Origin: Acidobacteriota bacterium
Lineage (GTDB): Bacteria; Acidobacteriota; Terriglobia; UBA7540
DNA: 11,216 bases
Assembly (NCBI GenBank): GCA_003165615.1
Contig: PLWR01000377.1
Location: 7,099-18,314, forward strand
Reading direction: 5' to 3'
The notes under the pieces were generated by a model. The model searched no databases. It had not been told where the DNA came from and saw nothing but the letters and a program-made list of their open reading frames with translations. Shown one piece after another: positions 7,701 through 11,216 of this stretch (positions within the stretch are counted from its first letter, which is position 1; each line of letters begins with the position of its first letter). Both the position numbers and the translations under genes were made by a program.

Positions 7701-8369
7701 CTTCAGCCCGGGCATGAATTGTAGCGTCCGCATCGGCAACAAGACCCTTACGACAACCTGATTTTGCTGGTCCCAAAGCAGAGCGTCGCCTGCGTCAACT
7801 TCAAAGGGCGTGTAGCCGCCCTCATGGGCGCCCAGGTACTTTCCGTTCAGCCAGACCTCGGCCAGATAACTCACGGCGCCAAAACCTATCCGCACCGACG
7901 TGCCCTTCCAGCGCGAAGGTGCGAGGAACGAGGTTTGGTACCATGCTATTCCTTGATAATTTGGACGAATCTCATTCCAGACGCTGGGGACGCGAATCGG
8001 TATTGTTGCCGAGGGGAAATGTTCATACCAATGCTGATCTTTGCCGGCGTTTTCCGTGTCGAAGGCAATCTTCCAGGTTCCATTCAGGCTCACTGCCTCG
8101 CGGCTGGTTCCCACGCCTGGATTGCTTTCTTGCCCGGCAAGAACCGCTGGTGATATTCCCAACACGATTCCTATAATCAGCAAGCAAAGCCAACCTGGGC
8201 TTCTGATTCCCACCCGAGCCCAACGCTCGCCAGCCTGTGCCGCGGGCTCTCGGGCCAACCGGTGGTTTGCTGCCAAGTCGCTCACATCGAGACCCGCCGG
8301 CCCGGCGCTTTTGGATCGATTGAAGAATCTCATTTCCGGTCCCCTTGGTTTGCTTAAGACTCGGTCCAT
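4737..8369 (-). CDS. Exported multidomain GH2 glycoside hydrolase
   Basis: This is a 1210-residue retaining beta-glycosidase of the galactosidase/glucuronidase/mannosidase family. Numbering is from the ATG at 8369. A hydrophobic export segment at about 59-77 ends in AVLA-GQ. The N-terminal sugar-binding jelly roll covers about 90-262, the Ig-like domain about 263-372 and the TIM barrel about 373-690. The acid/base is E492 (GPLNEG) and the nucleophile E577 (TSEFGA). The extension contains a beta-sandwich (about 698-800), an alpha/beta glutamine-amidotransferase-like region (about 838-1003) and a PA14-like domain (about 1036-1185, RWAVAGPFDN, LWLNGKEI and AGWNPVLVKVD). Typical GH2 enzymes are 600-1050 residues. 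The start is uncertain: 8369 is the outermost ATG; an ATG at 8333 has better spacing to GGGGA; a GTG at 8213 would give a compact signal peptide. The last residues (RAEAQRR) fall in repeat-like DNA. The substrate is not determined. Confidence 0.93.
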   Translation of the reverse strand: MDRVLSKPRGPEMRFFNRSKSAGPAGLDVSDLAANHRLAREPAAQAGERWARVGIRSPGWLCLLIIGIVLGISPAVLAGQESNPGVGTSREAVSLNGTWKIAFDTENAGKDQHWYEHFPSATIPIRVPSVWNEIRPNYQGIAWYQTSFLAPSRWKGTSVRIGFGAVSYLAEVWLNGKYLGAHEGGYTPFEVDAGDALLWDQQNQVVVRVLLPMRTLQFMPGLKWVTGKRLDGFILEEIPASKQIWYDNFGGIWQDVQVQVTPRTWVQDCFIRPNIYAGKIDVTCELVNHTGQDEKITLALTASAKNNPALEKSRQSKDMVLANGSQQYDVSLPMPDAKLWSPDHPFLYTLQVSVLASGNPIDSRTFTFGMRDFTIRENQFFLNGQPIILKAAIYQPHYPETLAYPPNEDMLATDIRLAKEAHLNMLRLTIKPQLPRLLELADEQGILLYEEPPIGWIQKSPQMRERCRREVKELIARDHNHPALVMWGPLNEGAAEGEELKAELAAYAHELDPTRLVFDDSGGVYYSGENSRVYIPGDTLPRAINDIHPYMLQPFSNASFNYYRQMQEPHLLNFTSEFGAMGGIEDLDAVVARYEPGREWQDKDRLEEIQAILKKGFNEIGLDKSFGDFAAFAKSSRDSQAEALTRMIDALRINPLTAGYDICHWNDANFEFPFGLVDEWRNPKPSYAAASAANKPLHIIVATPRSNFYAGEPLEGELAIVNDEGRVGKVDISLQVTSDDGKVLQTQTRSSTLGARVQSLGSFRLAAPLADGNFHFTATLNVDGKLVDRTGHNILVLKRINPRAQTAADVGVLDPSGRVAVRLSNFPIKVSTYSADAPAQSVYMVGPLADSLYDYPLAELKGLLELARQGATLVLFELPMDTGEVSEKLAVFPAPLKVDFPEGFKAQWIRAHAITAGLPSNLVLDQRYADVLPARFVEMPADEIVGGILLDSFGDYHRRWLHSLVINHLDKGHIIICQYRLLDNLGKDPLADRLFMNLIGYAQSISHKPEGPWGQERQEAFNQQVSDQRKQVQGEIQRWAVAGPFDNRGRAGLDREYPPETEFRFDKSYLGKNGSVTWKPATVWAADGYHVNLGMRFDDWTVEYAYTQVYSPQETESQFRLACQQGCRLWLNGKEIIYSNVSGANENTAVPVSLRAGWNPVLVKVDRTKMQNSSFALDVRTKNGEVIPNLKFDFAGESPKAISRAEAQRR

Positions 8370-8704
8370 TCAACACAACACTGGGACGGATATATTACCT
8401 CACCTCACAAAATCTGATGCTCTCGAATCTCCTCAGCCCGGGTAACTTTCTGTCGAAGTTCCCACTGCGATCAGTGTTGCCAACTTTCCAGTCACATTGC
8501 AGCAAGGCGTCTTGAGGAGTGACTGTCACGCGAGGGCGAGGTTTTACGCTCGCGATTCGGTGGGTAGGGAATTGCAGGCCAAGCGGAGGTGCGGAAGATT
8601 GCGCACCAGGATCGCGCGGGGAATGCTTGACACAGGCGTTAGACGGCCTTAATTTCGCTCATAGCGCAATGCAGCGCACATCGCCCCTTTAGGACAAGAC
8701 GTTT
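8370..8704. other. Divergent intergenic control region
   Basis: These 335 bases separate the GH2 and symporter starts and contain no credible gene. A probable promoter for the symporter lies at 8627-8655. Two short dyads that could bind a regulator are CACTG-CGAT-CAGTG at 8463-8476 and GTGAC-T-GTCAC at 8519-8529. A weaker hairpin, CGCGAG at 8529-8534 with CTCGCG at 8549-8554, partly overlaps the second dyad. An AT-rich patch around 8391-8398 could be the GH2 -10 region, but no convincing -35 accompanies it. Confidence 0.5.
8627..8655 (+). promoter_or_regulatory. Sigma-70-like promoter for the symporter
   Basis: A perfect -35 hexamer, TTGACA at 8627-8632, is followed after 17 bases by TAATTT at 8650-8655, a weak -10 (3 of 6 consensus bases). 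It would give a leader of about 40 bases before the ATG at 8705. The hexamer and spacing are seen directly. Activity is inferred, and the organism's sigma factor preference is unknown. Confidence 0.45.
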
Positions 8705-10300
8705 ATGCTAATGCACCTCAGCCTGCTTGATTTCGCCATCATTGCTGCTTACTTTTTCATTGTTTTGGGGGTTGGCTACCGGCTGAAGGACAAAATGAAA
8801 TCTTCCGCCGATTTCCTTCTGTCCAACCGTTTCTTCTCTCACTGGATCACCGGCATCGCCTTTATGTCTGCAAACCTCGGCGCGCTGGAGGTGATGGGGC
8901 ACACGGCCAACGGTGCAAAATATGGCATGCGGACGAACCACTGGTACTGGCTCGCCATCCCGCCGATGGTTTTTCTGGGCCTCTTCATGGTCCGGTACTA
9001 TTACACGAACGGGGTGCGGAGCGTCCCGGAGTACCTGCGCCTGCGCTACGACCATCGCGCCCACATCATGAATGCCTTCAGTTTCGCCGTGGTCACCATC
9101 CTGATGTCGGGCATCGACATGTTTGCCTTCGCCGTAGTCTTCCACAGCATGTTGGGATGGCCCTTCGGCGTCAGCGTCCTGCTGGCCAGCGGAGTAGTCC
9201 TGGTCTTCGTCTTTTGGGGAGGGCTATCGTCCTCGATCTACAACGAGTTCCTGCAGTTCTTCCTGATCGTCCTGGGATTTCTCCCCCTGACTTTCCTGGG
9301 ATTGCACGAGGTGGGAGGCTGGCACGGCCTTCTGGCAAAGCTGCCCGAGCAGTACACCCACACGTGGCAGGGCATGGCCGGCCCCGGCGACCCTCTGGGC
9401 ACGCCCTGGTGGGTCATGGTGGTGGGCATCGGACTCTGCGCCGGACCCGCCTATTGGTGTACGGATTTTCTTCTTATCCAGCGCGCTCTGGCGGCGAAGG
9501 ATCTGGCTTCCGCCCAGAAGACTCCGTTGGTGGCGGCCATCCCCAAAATGCTTTTTCCCGCCATCGTGACGGTGCAGGGAATGCTGGCCCTGGTGCTCTT
9601 CCCGTCAATCGTGAAACAGAACTACAACCTGGCGCTCCCGGCTTTGATGGGCCGGTATTATCACAGCGGCATGTTGGGCCTGGGATTGACCGCCCTGCTG
9701 GCCAGCTTCATGTCCGGAATGGCCGGCAACATCACCGCGTTCAATACCGTATTCACCTACGATATCTACCAGACGTATCTTGCCAAGGGTCGGCCGGACC
9801 ATCACTACCTGCGAGTGGCGAAGACGGCGACGGTGGTGGGCACCGTGCTGGCGTGCGCGTCGTCATTCATCGTGCTCTACTTCAACAACCTGATGGATTA
9901 CATGCAACTCATCGGAATCCTCTTCATCTCGCCTTTCTTCATCGTGTTCCTGCTCGGGATGTTCTGGAAGCGGCCCTCGGCTACCGCGGGCTTTCTCGGC
10001 ATGGTCGCGGGACTCTCGGGCGCCATACTGGAATACGTGCTTTACCGTCTCGGGGTCCTGAAGTTCCACTCCCCCATGGCATCCAACATCTGGACAGCCG
10101 TGTGGGGCTTTGTCGCCGGACTGGTGGTGACGGTGGCGGCTAGTTTCCTGACCACCCCGCCGCGTGAAGAAACATTGAAGGGCCTCGTATGGTCCCGCGC
10201 CCTGGAAAAGCTTGCCCCCGTCGCCTGGTACCGAACGCCGAAGTTCTACGCGGCCATCGTCGGTGTTATTTTTGTCTTCCTTAACTGGAAATTCTTTTAG
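8705..10300 (+). CDS. Sodium:solute symporter (SSS/SGLT family)
   Basis: A 531-residue polytopic membrane protein with about 13-14 hydrophobic segments. It would import a sugar, sugar acid or similar solute with sodium. Family marks are the first segment at about 8-25, the SADFLLSNRFFSHWITGIAF loop/TM2 region (34-53), FWGGLSSSIYNEFLQFF at about 170-186, and the conserved TM8 block SFMSGMAGNITAFNT then FTYDIY (334-355). In the usual Na2 motif two adjacent hydroxyl residues are expected; here S337 is followed by glycine. The length matches the family (450-550 or more). AGGA at 8691-8694 sits 10 bases before the ATG at 8705; the ATG at 8711 is less well spaced. Its divergent placement beside the exported GH2 suggests it takes up the GH2 product. 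No substrate can be read from sequence alone. Confidence 0.93.
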   Translation: MLMHLSLLDFAIIAAYFFIVLGVGYRLKDKMKSSADFLLSNRFFSHWITGIAFMSANLGALEVMGHTANGAKYGMRTNHWYWLAIPPMVFLGLFMVRYYYTNGVRSVPEYLRLRYDHRAHIMNAFSFAVVTILMSGIDMFAFAVVFHSMLGWPFGVSVLLASGVVLVFVFWGGLSSSIYNEFLQFFLIVLGFLPLTFLGLHEVGGWHGLLAKLPEQYTHTWQGMAGPGDPLGTPWWVMVVGIGLCAGPAYWCTDFLLIQRALAAKDLASAQKTPLVAAIPKMLFPAIVTVQGMLALVLFPSIVKQNYNLALPALMGRYYHSGMLGLGLTALLASFMSGMAGNITAFNTVFTYDIYQTYLAKGRPDHHYLRVAKTATVVGTVLACASSFIVLYFNNLMDYMQLIGILFISPFFIVFLLGMFWKRPSATAGFLGMVAGLSGAILEYVLYRLGVLKFHSPMASNIWTAVWGFVAGLVVTVAASFLTTPPREETLKGLVWSRALEKLAPVAWYRTPKFYAAIVGVIFVFLNWKFF

Positions 10301-10461
10301 GTGACCGCGCGGAAAAATTTCGGAAATTGATTTTCAAAATTTCCAAAAAGTTGGGAGTGGGGACGACCTGCCTCCAAACGCATTGTGGATAAACCAAGAA
10401 TCCCCGCAAATAAGCAACTTTGCGCGCAGGGGATCCGCATGCCCTCGAGGGCCGCACTAAC

Positions 10462-10512
10462 GACAAATTGTCCCAACTAGCCTCGCTCCCAGCCTGGAAC
10501 TGACAAAATGTC
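10462..10512. promoter_or_regulatory. Pair of GACAnnnTGTC operator-like dyads
   Basis: GACAA-A-TTGTC at 10462-10472 and GACA-AAA-TGTC at 10502-10512 are both perfect 11-base dyads with an AT-rich centre. Their centres are exactly 40 bases apart, about four helical turns, and each is followed a few bases later by ACTAG. The ACA-n3-TGT core is like the operators of BlaI/MecI/CopY-type winged-helix repressors. No such regulator or an obvious target gene is next to them here, so function is unproven. Confidence 0.35.
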
Positions 10513-10626
10513 GTGACTAGACCTGGGTCCTCACCTGAAACGCCGCACCCCGCCCTCACCCCTGACCCCACAGGCGTATGTCCGAGTTGGCGACGAACCG
10601 TCAATGTGACCCAGGAGGCGAAACTG

Positions 10627-10708
10627 GTAGCGCGACCTGTCCTCTAGGTCCGCGGCACTTTGATGTCAATTCGGGACGAACCGCGGACCTACAAAACAGG
10701 CGCGCTAC
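10627..10708. repeat. 82-base imperfect palindrome (REP/MITE-like)
   Basis: Outer arms GTAGCGCG (10627-10634) and CGCGCTAC (10701-10708) pair perfectly. CCTGT at 10636-10640 pairs with ACAGG at 10696-10700, and AGGTCCGCGG at 10646-10655 with CCGCGGACCT at 10681-10690. The loop is 25 bases. The ends GTAGCGC/GCGCTAC match those of the palindrome at 154-207, so both may be members of one element family with different cores. It ends 9 bases before the stop codon of the methyltransferase-like remnant (10718-10720, - strand). Confidence 0.7.
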
Positions 10709-10717
10709 TCGCTTCGG

Positions 10718-11035
10718 TTACGTTTTGAACCGTTCGCCGGGGCGGTAGGTGCGGCGGGCTTGGGTCTTGCGGTCGGCGCTCCAGGCAAATCGCGGGCGTT
10801 CGACGGTAACGGAGAGGGGGAACTCCTGACAACGTTTGCGGATGGCATCATGTTCAGCGGGGGTCAGACCGAGCCCGTCGGCAACAATTTCGTCGATCCC
10901 CCCAAGAATTTCATTCACCCGCGTTTGCGTGGTATTAAGGTCGTTCTCGAGTCTCCATATTTTCCCGGCGATTTCGGTTCGTGCTCCGCTATCTGCGGCC
11001 AAGGCAATGTTTTCGATGTCTAAGGGCGCACGACC
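10718..11035 (-). pseudogene. 3' remnant of a DNA methyltransferase-like gene
   Basis: The - strand frame is open from 11035 to the TAA at 10718-10720, giving about 105 residues, with an in-frame TAA at 11036-11038 just upstream. The peptide has a helical, coiled-coil-like stretch (EIAGKIWRLENDLNTTQ), then VNEILGGIDEIVADGLGLTP and a basic end, ADRKTQARRTYRPGERFK. This pattern recalls the C-terminal tail of Eco57I/type IIG-like N6-adenine methyltransferases, where a helix ending in a GLTP-type turn is common. No catalytic motif (NPPY or FxGxG) is present and no good start codon with a ribosome site exists, only TTG or ATT. It is therefore best read as the broken end of a larger gene whose body lies beyond the window or is lost. 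An independent small protein is less likely. The family assignment is tentative. Confidence 0.45.
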
Positions 11036-11041
11036 TTAGAC
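11018..11041. repeat. Perfect 8-bp hairpin at the remnant's break
   Basis: GTCTAAGG at 11018-11025 and CCTTAGAC at 11034-11041 are perfectly complementary around an 8-base loop. The right arm contains the TAA (- strand) that closes the upstream side of the methyltransferase-like frame. No T-run follows on either strand, so it is not an obvious terminator. It could be a scar or a short element end. Confidence 0.5.
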
Positions 11042-11049
11042 AGATAGTT

Positions 11050-11193
11050 CTATGGCTGAGGTCGAATCCTTGCGTTTGTAGGCCCAACTGTCTCGCGGAC
11101 TATTCTTTCATGAGCCCACTCCCGTGCAAGTTCCGGAAGACGGACCAGCACCTCGCGGCCAAATACTGCCTCATCTAAATACTTCATGTGCAT
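11050..11193 (-). CDS. Possible 47-residue protein or gene fragment
   Basis: An - strand ATG at 11193 opens 47 codons to a TAG at 11050-11052. The peptide starts MHMKYLDEAVFGREVL, continues VRLPELAREWAHERIV and ends RIRPQP. It looks protein-like: an amphipathic, Glu/Arg-rich helix without low complexity. AAGGGA lies 4 bases before the ATG, but it is also one arm of a small hairpin (CCCTT 11199-11203 with AAGGG 11208-11212). The frame stays open to the window edge, so it may be the end of a longer gene or, with a frameshift, part of the methyltransferase-like gene next to it. I recognise no family. Confidence 0.3.
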   Translation of the reverse strand: MHMKYLDEAVFGREVLVRLPELAREWAHERIVRETVGPTNARIRPQP

Positions 11194-11216
11194 CGTGTCC
11201 CTTCGGCAAGGGTGCG

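Larger units (their letters stand above)
10301..10717. other. Non-coding stretch after the symporter
   Basis: These 417 bases hold no credible gene; open frames here lack plausible starts and protein-like composition. An AT-rich hairpin, GGAAATT at 10322-10328 with AATTTCC at 10338-10344, follows the symporter but lacks a T-run, so it is at best a weak terminator. Two operator-like dyads lie at 10462-10472 and 10502-10512, and GACC-TG-GGTC at 10520-10529 is a further short palindrome. A C-rich CGCCCTCACCCCTGACCCC segment near 10550 resembles the start of the window. The large palindrome at 10627-10708 closes the region. Confidence 0.5.

Noticed and set aside
9157..10143. 328-codon + strand frame inside the symporter
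   Set aside because: It is a frame-shifted reading of the symporter, with Gly/Arg/Pro-rich low-quality composition. The symporter frame has coherent membrane segments.
10322..10344. Intrinsic terminator after the symporter
   Set aside because: The stem is AT-rich (7 bp, mostly A/T) and no T-run follows, so it does not meet the usual pattern.
10281..10604. 107-codon - strand frame after the symporter
   Set aside because: It runs through the dyads, C-rich repeat and hairpin, overlaps the symporter end and lacks protein-like structure.
10760..11039. + strand frames opposite the methyltransferase-like remnant
   Set aside because: They are antisense to a better, methyltransferase-like frame and have no ribosome site or motif.
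1..11216. CRISPR array, tRNA or rRNA genes
   Set aside because: No regularly spaced direct repeats, tRNA-like cloverleaf with conserved T-loop, or rRNA-like sequence was seen by eye on either strand.

Overview
The window looks like a piece of a GC-rich bacterial chromosome from a glycan-degrading soil or sediment organism. Acidobacteriota (Solibacter/Bryobacter-like) is my best guess; Verrucomicrobiota and Planctomycetota are the alternatives. The reasons are a Tat-exported formylglycine sulfatase, a very large exported glycoside hydrolase family 2 (GH2) enzyme with extra C-terminal domains, a sodium:solute symporter (SSS), and intergenic space full of GC-rich inverted repeats of the kind I associate with those phyla. 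The taxonomic call is inference; there is no rRNA or marker gene.

Layout. Bases 1-263 hold three hairpin-forming repeats and no convincing gene. From 264 to 4121 on the + strand there is a probable operon: a KdgF-like cupin (264-632), a zinc- and NAD(P)-dependent medium-chain dehydrogenase (675-1820), an unrecognised 257-residue protein (1930-2703) and, 2 bases later, a Tat-type sulfatase (2706-4121). A small membrane protein with a bacterial PH domain follows (4196-4672) and is probably unrelated housekeeping. On the - strand, 4737-8369 encodes a 1210-residue GH2 enzyme with an export signal. Divergent from it, across a 335-base control region, an SSS transporter runs on the + strand (8705-10300). 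The last 900 bases are degraded or non-coding: two operator-like dyads, an 82-base palindrome, the 3' end of what looks like a DNA methyltransferase gene (- strand), and a 47-codon ORF at the edge.

How the genes may work together (inference). The exported GH2 and sulfatase would trim a sulfated, possibly uronate-containing, glycan outside the cytoplasm. The symporter would import the released sugar. The cupin would linearise an unsaturated uronate, and the dehydrogenase would oxidise or reduce the sugar or sugar acid. No SusC/SusD pair, polysaccharide lyase or dedicated regulator is visible, so this would be a small non-Bacteroidetes-style glycan locus or part of a larger one. I did not find a clear new defence or mobile system. 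The most unusual items are the unknown protein tied to the sulfatase, the GH2 gene ending inside a repeat-like sequence, and two intergenic palindromes with the same outer ends.
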